Shown here: positions 11,697 to 23,061 of the stretch, in pieces
Numbering within the stretch: position 1 is the stretch's first letter
How the letters are laid out: each line of letters begins with the position of its first letter
From: Adiantum capillus-veneris
Taxonomy: Eukaryota; Streptophyta; Polypodiopsida; Polypodiales; Pteridaceae
NCBI GenBank assembly: GCA_014529385.2
Contig: CM043954.1
Span: 8,061,806-8,125,805, forward strand
Reading direction: 5' to 3'
DNA: 64,000 bases
Notes under the pieces: model-generated
What the model saw: only the letters and a program-made list of their open reading frames with translations
Told to the model about the DNA's origin: nothing
The model's database searches: none
Made by a program: the position numbers and the translations under genes

Positions 11697-12488
11697 TCAG
11701 ACAAGCCTAATTGAGTTCATTTTTACAACAGGAGAAAATATTTCATTGAAGTCAATACCTTTCTTTTGAGAAAACCCTTTTACCACAAGCCTAGACTTGT
11801 ACCTTTTCTTCCCATCTTCTTCTTCCTTCAACTTGTACACCGATTTTTTTTGAAGTGTCCACTTACCTTTAGGCAACTCAACCAATTCCCATGTTTGGTT
11901 GCGATGTAGTGAGTCCATCTCCACTTGCATGCTCTTCGTCCATTCTTCTTTGGATTCATGTTGCATAGCTTCTTCATATGATTCCGGCTCTCCAAAATCT
12001 GCGATCAAGAGATGGTTGAAGTAAGGAAAAAACCTTTCTGGAGGCCTACTTGCTCTTGTAGATCTTTGGATAATAGGTTGAGTCTCCTCATTCGGTTGAC
12101 GTTGTTGCACATTGTCACCGTTTGTAGTCCTTGAGTCTTCACCGTCCTCAAGCTCCATGTACTCATTACCTGTTTCTTTTGTTTGTTTTCTTTCCAAGTA
12201 ATCTTTGTACATATTTTTTTCATTAAAAATTACATCCCTACTCCTTAAGATTTTACCATCTTCAGGATTCCATAGGCGATACCCAAAGCCACCTTCTCCA
12301 TAGCCAATGAAGAAACACTTTTTGGACTTTGCAATGAGCCACCAAGTGATGGTTGCAGGACCCCAAACATCAAAATGAACCAAGTCAAGTTTTTTATTTT
12401 TTCTTTCATTTCTTGATTTTTGAAATTTTACCCTCTTTTGTTTACCATAAACACAATCTTCACAGAACTCTAAGTCCACTTCTTTCAA
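11697..12488 (-). pseudogene. Copia integrase with catalytic core deleted
   Basis: This 263-codon open stretch begins with a zinc-finger end (FCEDCVYGKQKR) and reaches LDLVHFDVWGPA, the first catalytic aspartate. It then jumps to KKCFFIGYGEGGFGYRLW, which normally lies after the core. The second aspartate and the glutamate of the DDE triad are missing, an in-frame deletion that I estimate at well over 100 residues. The segment continues into the RT start (VKGFSQKKGIDFNEIFSPV). The junction lies near 12350. Confidence 0.88.
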
Positions 12489-12535
12489 ACCTGGTAGAAG
12501 CTTCTTTGTTTGAAGGATTTACATTGCTTTGGCAC

Positions 12536-13808
12536 TCATATGCCCAAGCCGATAGTGCCACACCGCGCTGTCAACTTCTTAGCTGCTGCACAAGTTGAAG
12601 GTTGTGTGCTAACAGTACACAAGTAAAGTGTACCGACCTTTTCTCCCTTGGCAACCACCAAATATCCCTTTGAGATCTTCCACCGTTTTTTTTCGAATGC
12701 AATGTTGTGACCTTCATCGTCTAATTGTCCTGTAGATATCAATTTTTTTCGAAGAGAAGGAACATGTCTAACATCTTTAAGCTTCCATTCATTTCCGTTA
12801 GCAGTTTTGACAGAAACTATACCTTTGCCAACAATCTCACAAGCTTCATCATCTCCCAAGTATACATACCCAAAATTACCTTTGGTGTAATCTTGACAAT
12901 GTTGCTTGTGTGGTGTCGCATGGAATGAAGCCCCGAAATCTACTATCCAAGAATTAGACACATTGTCTAATGAGAGAATTAGAGCAACTTGCTCTACTTT
13001 ACCTGCCACATTGGCCTCGGATGTTGGCTTCTTGTCTTGAGACTCTATCTCATTCTTCTTCTTGGACCAGCAATCCTTCTTGACGTGGGCCTTCTTGCTG
13101 CAGTTCCAACATTCAAGAACTGACTTTGTGCGTGACTTGCTCTACCTTGAGCGATCACGACTCTTTTGGTTTTTGAACCTCTCCTTAGGCCTTCCTCTTG
13201 TTTCACTGATAGTGCAACACTTGATGATTCTCCTGTGCTTCTCCTTCACATTTTCTCGCTTAGGAGAACACCCACAAAATCATCAAACTTAAGATTATTT
13301 GTGCTAGAGATATAATTACTTACAGCCATCACAAGGCTGTCCCAACTATCCGGTAGAGATGATAGTATAAGGAGAGCTCGCACTTCGTCATAAAAAGTGA
13401 TTTTCACCGATCGAAGTTGACTTATGTTTGTGTTTAAGTCATTTAGGTATTGTGTAACTGAACCATTATCTATCATCTTTAATCGAACAAGCGCTTCATG
13501 AGAAATACCTTATTGGATGCTGATGGTTTCTGGTAGAAGTCATCAAGTGACTTCATCAAGTCCTCTGTGGTCTTCATCTCCAAAACGTTGAAAGCCACCA
13601 TTGACGCCAAGCTTAACCGAATTGTTCCCAATGCCTTTCAATCAAGGACAATCCATGCTTCATCTGCCATCGTTGCGGACTTCTTTGCAAGACCGCCTAG
13701 TGGCAAATAGAGGTCTTTCTGGTAGAGATAGTCTTCAATCTGCATCTTCCAATGTTGGTAGTTTTTGCCGTTGAACTTCTCAATCTTGATCTTCCCTTCC
13801 TCCACCAT
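12536..13808 (-). pseudogene. Copia gag and protease, decayed
   Basis: Reading from an ATG at 13808 (MVEEGKIKIEKFNGKNYQHW, a typical Tork gag start), gag runs with stops and shifts to about 13246. A CCHC knuckle (CWNC, then H and C at CX2CX4HX4C spacing) lies near 13110-13070. The protease in the 13009-12536 ORF has WIVDFGASFHATP where copia proteases have DSGA, so the active-site serine has become phenylalanine, a single C-to-T change on the coding strand. The product would be inactive. Confidence 0.88.
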
Positions 13809-13864
13809 AACTCCCACTCAATTCAAGGAATCCTTTCCTTGAGATAATTTAGCTAGGAGTAAAC

Positions 13865-13879
13865 CTTGCTCTGATACCA
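13865..13879 (-). promoter_or_regulatory. Primer-binding site (tRNA-iMet)
   Basis: The minus strand reads TGGTATCAGAGCAAG two bases inside the 5' LTR, complementary to the 3' end of plant initiator tRNA-Met. Confidence 0.9.
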
Positions 13880-13881
13880 GT

Positions 13882-13966
13882 TGTTAGGAAATAAGACGTA
13901 GCTAAATAGATATTTGAGTAGACTAATTAATGGAGAGAGATAGATTTAACACACAAGAGATTATAG

Positions 13967-14005
<39 letters not shown>

Positions 14006-14616
14006 CACGATATACGTGGTTCACCCAATGTGGGCTACGTCCACGGGAAAGCAACCACTCAATGGCTTTAGTACATCAAAACAAGAAGTAGTTTACAAAG
14101 GGATTATACCCTTAATAAAGCTCCCACTTTGCTTCACTCTCACCACCTCACACCCACCTTGTTGTATCAACTTCACACTATGAAAAGTGTGTAGAAATGG
14201 CCTCCTTTTATAGTCCAAAAGTGATGCCCTCTCTCATGAGAGGCAACCATGTGTAGCCGCCCTTGTGTAGATAAGTCCAAATCGGACCCTCTAAGCCGCC
14301 CATGTGCGGCCGCCCTTGAGAAGACAAGTCTGCTTTTGAATTTGACCACCGACCACCGGCCATTGACTACCGGCCATCGGCCAACCGATCTTTTTCCGAC
14401 CACTTTCCGACCGCCGTTCGGCCATAATATTCCAATGAAAAAGAATATTCCGCTCGAGATTTGGCCGTGAAAATTTTGGTTTCCGACGAGTGATTTTATT
14501 TTTCGGCGAGTTATTTTTTTTCATACACAATGGCTTCTCCTCATAATGGGGGCCTTACAAATGTGCATTTTTACCACAAAAAATTACAAGGGGTAAATCA
14601 TTCTCCATACTTAACA
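13882..14616 (-). repeat. 5' LTR of the Tork-like copia element
   Basis: This 735-bp partner of 9668-10385 has the same TGTTAGG and TTAACA ends. A longer (GA)n tract near 13972-14001 and small indels explain the length difference. The CCGGCCA-type run recurs at 14345-14395. Confidence 0.92.
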
Positions 14617-14621
14617 AGTCC

Positions 14622-16400
14622 AATCACAATAGCACTTTCCATATGCACAAACAATCCTTTCCAAGCAGCTAGACTGTACAGGGTCTCTACCCTTACACAT
14701 CTACCATAAACCATCTTGATCACTTCATGATCCAATCCAAAAATCCATAAACCATAATCCAATCACATCACACAGGTGAGCACTCCACCCTACTTGACTC
14801 AGGAACGGCCAATCCTGCATAACCACTTTAGAACATAACATGGCTACAAAACTTTTGGCAGTATAAAAAAATCCAGGAAAACAACCATAAGCCACGACGG
14901 CGTCCACCATAAAATTTCAACCATAATCCATGATGAAATCTCAACCTTAATCAGACTAAACCAACTCCCACACTTGGAGTTTGACACATCCTCTGCAATC
15001 AATCGAAATCCAGACACATATGACTCTTAAGACATGATTTTTTCATGCATAAGAAGAGTCCAACTAGAAGCTAATCATGATATAAATATTCAATTTTCAT
15101 AACATCCAACCATGCAAAGTTGATAAATCACATCTGCACTTCACCTCCCTATCACATAGAGCTAGTCTTGACCTAGCACTTCACCTCCCTATCACATAGA
15201 GCTAGTCTTGACCTAGCACTTCACCTCCCTAGCACATAGAGCTAGTCTTGACCTAGGAAGGTGGAAAGCAATAACGACCATGAATGTGCGGCATCCACAT
15301 CAATCCATGAGTTCCATACATCATATGATAACATTCCAACACCAAAATCATGATGCAAAACAGCTCTGACCTTTAGGTCAACCATAAACCATAATTTCAC
15401 ACATATGCAAAAACAAGTTTTGATATTTTTGGGAGCATCCAAAACATGCAAATGAAATTATTTGAGCTCAAAAGAATGTATCAAGTTCAGCTCCATAATA
15501 TAGACTATCACTCTATCACATCTCTTTGACCATATGGTACTCACACAACAAACGTTAATCCCAAAAGAAAGCCACTTTATTCATATCTCCCTATGTGGTT
15601 TGGGATGTTTAACCATATACTCCCATAGAAGTTTATGGCCATGTAATAATTGGAATCAACTCACCAAAATAAATCATAGAACATATCAAAACAGCTCCAT
15701 CAACTCACGATGTCATATGGTAGCATCCCTATGCGTGTAGGTAAAATCGGTTAGAGTGATTAATAACGCGCATTTTCCAAGTGATAACGGAGACCTAAAT
15801 TCATTTATCATCAAGTTTCATCAAGAATTTCAATTTGTTAAGTGGGTTTGCCCATCTAATGAATCTATACAGTGGTTCTTCAAGGAGGCTGAGTCAAAAT
15901 ATTTGGTTATGTAGTGGGAAGAAAACTGTTTTTGGACCATATCTCTTGGCTCGTGTGTGTTTTTCACATGACATTTAAGAGATAAAATGTTCCAAATGAT
16001 TGGTTTTATCTCTGGTATAAAGGGTTCAGAATGATTCATAACGGTCTGTGATTTATGACCAAAAGATTGTTCCTACCGTTCCTATGACATGAAACAAAAA
16101 GTGCTTTTTATGCACGCACGTGACCATAAAAGACCATATTAGGTATTTTGGTAAAAATCTCACATTATGGGAATCTCCAAATTGACTAAATTCATGTCAT
16201 TTGGGAATTTTCCACTTAAAGTGGGAAAAATTGAGGTGTGGTTAGTAAATAAAGTGAAAATCTCATAGGATTGTGGTGTTGATAAACACCAAAAGTCAAG
16301 AGGATGTACAACACATGGATTTGAATAATAACTACAAATTACATAAAACAAAGGAAGATACAAAAAAGATTTTGTTTACAAATTGACTAGTATAGTCACA
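14622..16400. other. Intergenic stretch without recognisable gene
   Basis: No ORF above background and no LTR boundary was found. It contains the 40-bp tandem repeat at 15137-15256 and repeated cataaaccataatcca-like wording at 14700-14950, suggesting old low-complexity duplications. Confidence 0.5.
15137..15256. repeat. Three tandem copies of a 40-bp unit
   Basis: The string tcacctccct starts at 15141, 15181 and 15221. Each unit continues atcacatagagctagtcttg (agcacataga in the third). The copies are contiguous with no spacers and nearly identical, so the expansion is recent. Confidence 0.95.
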
Positions 16401-16419
16401 ATAGAAGCTCCACATAATT

Positions 16420-17775
16420 CTACTCCACATTTGATACCATATTTGAACTTTGATCCAAGTGTGGTTGATGTGCACCAGTGAGGCCTTCTTTGGCTTTTAG
16501 AGCATGCCTTTCTGGAATCTTTATTCTAGAAAATGGTCCTTCTTTGTTGGGTCTCCAGGACCAAACAATTGCATCTACAATTTCCCACACTTGTGGGTCC
16601 TTATAGTTGACAGCCCAATAACCCTTCCAACAATTATTGTAATCTTGAGTATCTATCATCCCACTTTTTCTCGCGCAAGGTGCCCAATATTGAATCAAGA
16701 GTTTTCTGTAGTTTGGTGATGTAGGCTCATTATCAATGTCAGATAAAGCCATTGCAAGCCACACTGAATAGATTTCTGTGTCACTCAGAATAAGCATAAG
16801 AAAGTCACCTTGGTGCACATCAGACATAGGGTCAAACTCTTCCCTTAGCCTATCTCGTTGAGGCCCACAAAAATGATTGTTCAACTCTTCAAGGCCTAGA
16901 AATCTTTCTGTTCCTTGTTGAAAATTCATTGTAGTGCTTTGTAGGTGAGAATATTCTTGAGTTTTTGGCCAAAACATTTCATACAAGACTCCCTCTTATA
17001 TGATTGCTTTTCCAATCTCTTCAATTACCTTACTCCAATAATCTATCATGGGTCTATAATATCGCGGAATACTTGAACCATTCCCTAAATTTTTCCAAAA
17101 TTTTATATAGTTCTTTAGCCCCAAAATGACTTCTTCGTGGGCCTTGACATACTCCTCCATTTGTACTAGAGGTGGATCTCCATGTGGTAACATTGGCTTG
17201 ACTTCTGTGTCTGTTTTCCAAAGGCAAATACTTCCACTCCAACTTGATACACCTACATGTGCCTTATATTGCATCATTGGTGTCTCATCCTGCATAAAGA
17301 ACCTGAAGTGAAGTGGTTTGGAATGTCAACAAGTATGTCTTGTCCATCACAAAGATAGCCATCACAATATTGCTTGAAATCGGGGATCTTTGTGAGAAAA
17401 AATGGAGTTGGAGATGAAGATGAGATGTTCGTAATGTATCCATCAAATGTGCCAAAGTATAGGTTTGTGTAACTATCAACTTCTCTGAAAACCTACTAAA
17501 AATGGCGTCTATGTCCTCATGTGTATGCCCAACCATTAAGAATCCCAGCTGGATGGTTTTGAAAACACCCCTTGCAACAAGCATTGACAAATAGGCAAAT
17601 AAGTATCGATTTTTGTTTTCCCCTGCACAATTATCCAATTGTAGCAACAAGTTCCATGGCAATCTACGAAATGTTGACCCCAATTCCTCTTTTGCAATTT
17701 CTGACGACTGCACAATGGGCTCTTTTCCATCACTCAAGTTATGGTAGTCCAAACATCCCTTGAGTTCTGGGAGAG
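16420..17775 (-). pseudogene. DUF7869-like protein, 5'-truncated pseudogene
   Basis: Three minus-strand blocks form one broken gene: 17775-17285, 17295-16996 and 16986-16420. The first contains LLQLDNCAGENKNRYLFAYL and VGHTHEDIDAIFSRFSEKL, which I recognise from memory as the core of DUF7869 proteins of plants and other eukaryotes. That core has an RNase H-like look and may derive from a transposase (inference). The last block (GDFLMLILSDTEIYSVW, then WKGYWAVNY) looks like the C-terminal part. Frames shift between blocks. The N-terminal part is absent because gypsy sequence begins at about 17776-17799. A retroelement-captured fragment is the alternative. Confidence 0.6.
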
Positions 17776-17784
17776 GACAGAGAT

Positions 17785-20730
17785 CCCAGAATAGTTAAAG
17801 TGTCCACTGAGTTGGACTTGAGATTCAAAGAATCATTAAAAACCTTGTTAAAGGAGTTTAAAGATGTTTTTGCTTGGTCTTACAGTGATATGAAGGGAGT
17901 TGACCTAGCAGTGTGCCAGCATAGGATCAATTTGAAAATTGATGCAGTTTCAGTTAAGCAACAGAGGTATAGAATGAACCCCAATTATGCAAAACACGTG
18001 AAGGAGGAGATTGATAAACTTCTAGAATTAGGTTTTATTTATGCAATGGATAAAGTAACCTCGTTGTTACCCATTGTGGTGGTGCCAAAAAAGAATGGCA
18101 AGATCAGAATTTATGTGGATTACAGGAAACTAAATTTTGCCACCATTAGTGATCCATTCCCATTACCTTACTGTGACACAATGTTGGATGCAGTTGCAGG
18201 GAAGGAGTTTTACAGCTTTTTGGATGGATTTAGTGGATACAATCAGGTTGGTATGGCTTTAGAAGATAGGGATAAAACAACATTCATAACAAAATGGGGA
18301 GTCTATGCTTCCACAGTTATGAACTTTGGCCTTAAAAATGCATCACCAACATTTCAGAAATGGGTGATGGAAGTTTTTGCTCCTTACCTGACAACATTTA
18401 TGAAGGTTTTTCGGGATGATTTCACTATGTCAGGAAGTAAGACTACACATTTGCATAATTTGAGATTATGTTTTCTAAAATGCAGGGAGGCCAGGATGTC
18501 ACTCAACCCTGCAAAATGTGCATTTGCAGTGAAAAGGGGTATCATCATTAGAGAGGGCGTTTCCATTGATCCCAAGGAAGTGGAAGCTATTTTGAAAGCA
18601 GATGCTCCTAAAACTGTTAAGCAGATGAGGTTCATTGGACAAGTTAAATGGCACACCAGCTTTCTCAGATATTTGGCTCATGTGTGTTTACCCTTGACAC
18701 ACTTAACAAAAAAAAATGTGGAGTTTGCATGGAAAGAAGAGCAGGAAATGGCTTTTACATTGTTGAAGAAAATGCTAGTAATTTCCCCTATCTTGATTCC
18801 TCCTGATTGGAAAAAACCATTGCACTTGTTTGTGGATGCCTCTCATTTAGCTATTGGTGCAGTCTTAATGCAGGAAGCTGAGAAGGGTTGGTTCAAACCA
18901 ATCTATTATGCAAATAGGGTTTTATCCTGTACAGAGAGGAACTATTCAGTAACTGAAAGGGAATGCCTCGGGATGATCTTTGGACTACAGAAGTTCAGGC
19001 ATTATTTGTTAGCTAATCAGGTGACAATTCAAGTAGATCATCAAGATTTGGTTTACTCTGTAAATAAACCTCATTTTTCAGGGAGAGTGGCAAGATGGGT
19101 ATTGTTGATGCAGGAATTTGATTATTCAGTCATTCATAAACGAGGCCAAGGACAGGTTATTGCAGATTACCTAAGAAAATTGGCTACAGGTGAAGTTTCC
19201 AATCAAGAATATGATGAATTACGTGATGCAAACCTGTTTCCAGATCAGGTCATTCAAGACAAAGATTCATCGTATGCAGATATGTTATACTTTCTTCTTG
19301 ATGGTGTTTTACCAAGACAGATGGTGGTTACCCAGAGGAAGAAACTTTCATGGCAAAACATGTCCTTGACAATAATTATGGGAGTCTTGTACAAAAAGGG
19401 AATTGATTAGATACTCAGAAGATGTGTTGAGCAGTTTAAACAACATGCAGTTTTAAATGAAGCCCATCTAGGGGATGCAGGTGGTCACTTTTTAGGAGAG
19501 ATTACTGCAAAGAAAATATTACAAGTAGGTTTGTGGTGGCTAGCAATTTTTAAGGATTCCCATGAGTTTGTGAAGTTCTGTTTAACTTGTCAGAGGGATG
19601 ATAGACCTCTCAATGCTGATAGGATGCCTTTACAGCCTATTCTACCGCTTGAACCTTTTCTGAAGTGGGGATTAGACTTTGTGGGCCCTGTGAAGCCAAC
19701 AACAAAATTTACAGGTAATAAGTATATTCTTGTGGCAACAAATTACTGTACCAAGTGGATAGAAGCACATGCAATGAAGGATAACAAGGCAAAGAGTGTG
19801 GCTAAGTTCCTTTACAGAAATATAATGACCAGATTTGGATGTCTAGTTGAATTAGTTTCAGATCACAGTGGACATTTCATCAACAAAGTAATCAGGAAGC
19901 TTACTGAATATCACCTGATTATCCACAAGAAGTCCCCAGTGTACTATCCACAAGCTAATGGTTAGGCAGAGTCTACCAACAAAACTCTAGTGAGGATCTT
20001 GAGGAGAATTGTTTCAAAAAACAAGAAGGATTGGGACACCAAACTAGATTCAGCATTGTGGGCATTCAAAATAGCATTTAAAGTTAGCACAGGGATGACA
20101 CCATTTAAGATGGTGTATGTTTTGGAAGCCATAGTCCCTATGGAATTTGTTGTTCCAAGTTTGAGGATTGCACTTCAGTATAAATTATCAGAAGATGAGT
20201 CTTCAGTTTGCAGGCAGGAATAATTACTGAAATTAGAGGAGAGTAGAATTCAAGCAGCATATATCACTGAAGCAATTCAAAGAAGAAGACAAGCTTGGGT
20301 GGATATACAAATTAAGTACAAATCCTTTGCAGAAGGTGATTGGGTACTTATGTACAACAGCACACTTGGCAAAATACCTGGTAAACTCAAGTTAGGGTAC
20401 TTGGGGCCTTTTCAGATAGCAGAAGAAATAAGAGATTCAACATTTTTGCTGGCAGATGAGCAGTGTAGAATTTTCCCAAAGGCAGTTAATGGCTTTATGC
20501 TAAAACCCTTTGTGGGTGTGAATCATCTCTTAGAAAGTAAAAATAATCATGGTTTAGCACATGGAATATTTTTCGTAGAGATTGGTGACGTGGATGTCAG
20601 AATGTCATGTTGGGTAAGTTCAAAATTTACTTTTAAACGTTACCAGGATATTTATATTTGGCAACACACAAACTCTTTCTTCTATGGACGTTTTTTGCAC
20701 CTCCTCTGCTGTGTTTTCTTAAACTTCCTA
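17785..20730 (+). pseudogene. Gypsy pol: RT, RNase H, integrase with three stops
   Basis: A single frame runs through the region with stops at 19408 (TAG), 19963 (TAG) and 20221 (TAA). RT lies at about 17850-18420 with LDGFSGYNQ and a catalytic box FRDDF in place of the usual Y-L/M-DDF. RNase H starts near 18830 (LFVDAS) with TERECLGM and VDHQDL. The integrase has an HHCC finger (HLGDAGGHF ... CLTCQ), then aspartates in GLDFVGP and VSDHSGHF and a glutamate 36 residues on, with one stop between. The C-terminal integrase segment (EGDWVLMYNS, GPFQIAEE) follows at 20330. Glutamine context at the 19963 stop suggests CAG-to-TAG decay. Confidence 0.92.
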
Positions 20731-20732
20731 GC

Positions 20733-22103
20733 TATGTCAAAGAAGTCACTCACTGTTGATATCCCCTTTGCTATCCCTAGTCAAGAATCTGAAGAGCACA
20801 CTGGTCCAGGGACGTGGCGATCAGCAAGGAAAGCTTTGCACAGAGCTCAGGCTATTGCGGCTAAGGATGTTGTAATTGATGAAGAACTTTCAACTCCTTT
20901 GGAAGCATCTCCGTTGGCAGTGGACACAAGTCCATTTAACTACACCTTCTTAGAGATGAGACAAGAGATTGACTTGTCCATGTTGGCACATTAAGAGTGG
21001 TTACAGAAGATTAACCTTCTTCAATTTTCAAGACTTACATGGAAACACTGGAGGAACAGTGATTCCCTTATAACCTTGCTCATTCATGTACAAGACACAA
21101 AGGGGAATATATTTGGTAATTACTCGGTGAGCCCTGAACTGATCTCTACAGTTTTTTATCTTCATTTGGAGGAAGATAATTCAGTTGGTAGAGCTTCTCA
21201 GGCCCTGATAAACAAAGAATTTGGTCCGGCTTAGGTGAAAGAGGATATTATCCCATCAGCAAACTTCAGAATCCTTTCAGATTTCAACAACTGAAATGGT
21301 TTTTAGAGAAGGTATGTGTTCTTGTAAAGCTGGAATATATTTCAAAGGAGAATTTTGCACTCTTGCATGCTGCAAAGTGTGGCATAACAATTGGTTGGGA
21401 AAATCTTCTTTTTCAAAGGCTTACTTCAGAAAATTTTTAGAAGAAAAAGAAGAAGGATAGGTCTACCAAGATTGGAGCATTCTTGATTGGTTTACAAATC
21501 CATGCAATGAGTATGACAACCTTAGGTACAATTTCCCCAAAAGTTTATGTCTTTGGAGGTCATCTTGAGGGAAACAAAGACAATGAAGCAGGCAGTTCTT
21601 AGGCAGCGAACAGAAAGAAGAAGGTAGCAGATCCTCAGGAGCATGACAGGAAATCTAACCCAACAGAATAGGAGGAGGAAGATCTATGGAGAAATTTGGG
21701 TGATCAGTTTGAAACTGACCCGGATTCTTTCATTGAAACTCCCAAGCATGCATTGAAAGCTGATGCTACTACAATGTTTTCCCCTAAGTCTTCTTTGAAA
21801 CTCAAAAGGAGAAGTTCAGTAGCCCAGTAGCAGAGGTCAAAACAAATTTGCAGGAAGGACTACAATTTGGTAAATTTGGTGAACAAATTGCAATTTTTGA
21901 TGTTTATAAAGCTCTTGAACTGGTGAGAAATTTTGCACATCAGTCACAACTAAATAGTTCAGTACTGTAGAGGGAAAAATTTCAGTCACAAACTCAGGTG
22001 GTTCAGTTACAAAATGTTTCAAAGAGAAGTGAAGAAGATAGAAAGTTGATTGAGGAAAAGGAGGGAATCATTCAGGAACTCAGAGATGATTTAGCTCTAC
22101 TGC
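20733..22103 (+). pseudogene. Post-integrase ORF of the old gypsy element, first half
   Basis: An ATG at 20733 opens a frame (MSKKSLTVDI) that continues to a stop at 20992. Further readable pieces with several stops and shifts follow to 22103. They include EENFALLHAAKCGITIGW near 21345, a lysine-rich run and a charged coil-forming end (EEDRKLIEEKEGIIQEL) just before the insertion. The coding sense resumes after the nested element at 40497 as a coiled coil. No transmembrane segment or signal peptide supports an envelope. Position and coiled-coil character resemble the third ORF of the nested element at 36173-39509. Function unknown. Confidence 0.6.
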
Positions 22104-23041
22104 TGTTGAGCCAGCAGAGGATCACACCCACATTTTTGCTCACACTCATCATTTTGTAACCATTGATTGTAATGAATGTCTTTCCGACATTAATTTTGAT
22201 TTGAGCCATTCATTAAGTAACGGGACTCAATTGAGTTTCCAGCTTGTAATCCCGAAGTAATTTCACTTGTTGATGTAATGAGTTAGAGATGTTCTCACCT
22301 CCAAGGCTGAGGTATATAAGCCAAAGTTTTTGTAACCTAAGTGGATTTAGATTATTGATCAAAGTGAGTTTTTGAGCGCCGTGACTGTGTGTGAGAGAGA
22401 GTGAGAGAGAGAGAGTCTTATCTACTTGCTACGCGAGCTACGGAGCCGCCATTGGAGAAGCGACACCGCCATTGTGTTAGCAACGGCGAGAGCTACGCAC
22501 AGATACCAAGAGTGCGCGCTATCAGCTTCTATGTGTGGTAAGTTCCTACGAGCTTCGGTGTGAGTTTTCTTCCAACTCGTGTGTCGGAATGGAGCGTGCA
22601 GCATATCTATAGAACCACAACGAGTAGAGCTACACATTGGTACCATCGCGGTCAAGTTTCGATCACCTGTATTTTTTGGCCTGTCTTCATACGCGTTTAC
22701 CGCACGGAGTGGTTATAGGTTGATTTTGCAATTCAAGTCTTTAGGATGTTGTTCTTACCTAGTGTATAGACTTCCCCTTGAGTTTGAGATCGATTCAATG
22801 ATTCTAGATCCTGTTTCGTATAGCATTCGTTCGTAGTACGGATTTCAGTCACTTGCGTATTTTAGAACTTAGATTTGATTTCCTTAGTAGTGATTGTCGT
22901 TAGAAGGTCGAGTAGGTGATTTGACACCCACCTAGTTGTTTCCATGCGCCTGCGGGTCAAGCTCCGTCCTCGTCTGACAAATTCTGTTGTTGGTTGAGTT
23001 CTCGCTATTTAGCTTCCGCTAGCGGCGTAACCACCTTAACA
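22104..23041 (+). repeat. 5' LTR of the 18.4-kb element
   Basis: The LTR is 938 bp and ends TGTTGAG...TTAACA. A TATA box (TATATAAG) lies at 22313-22320, placing the expected transcription start near 22345. A GA tract lies at 22390-22414. The ten-mer TCATACGCGT, half of the internal palindrome, is at 22687-22696, downstream of the TATA box and so in the transcribed part. Confidence 0.96.
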
Positions 23042-23043
23042 TT

Positions 23044-23061
23044 TGGCGCCGTTGCCGGGGA
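23044..23061 (+). promoter_or_regulatory. Primer-binding site (tRNA-Asp)
   Basis: TGGCGCCGTTGCCGGGGA lies two bases after the LTR, the primer site typical of Athila/Tat elements and complementary to the 3' end of tRNA-Asp. Confidence 0.95.

Larger units (their letters stand above)
9668..14616 (-). mobile_element. Decayed Ty1/copia (Tork/Tnt1-like) element
   Basis: LTRs at 9668-10385 and 13882-14616 begin TGTTAGGAAATAAG and end CATACTTAACA. Both flanks carry the perfect 5-bp TSD AGTCC (9663-9667, 14617-14621). The minus-strand order is 5' LTR, tRNA-iMet primer site, gag, protease, integrase, RT, RNase H, polypurine tract, 3' LTR. The total of 4949 bp is close to a full copia element. Most of the integrase is missing, however, and the remaining frames carry stops and shifts. 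The element is not autonomous. Confidence 0.93.
17776..22103 (+). mobile_element. Old Ty3/gypsy element, left part (5'-truncated)
   Basis: This part holds pol without gag, protease or 5' LTR, followed by a post-pol ORF. It is interrupted at 22103 by the 18.4-kb element and resumes at 40497. The TSD ACTGC at 22099-22103 and 40497-40501 fixes this junction. The 5' end abuts the DUF7869-like pseudogene. RT and integrase wording (FAWSYSDMKGVD, EPFLKWGLDFVGPV) fits the Athila/Tat side of Ty3/gypsy, with no chromodomain visible. Confidence 0.9.

Noticed and set aside
15137-15256. 40-bp repeats as CRISPR
   Set aside because: The three units are contiguous with no spacers; a simple tandem repeat.
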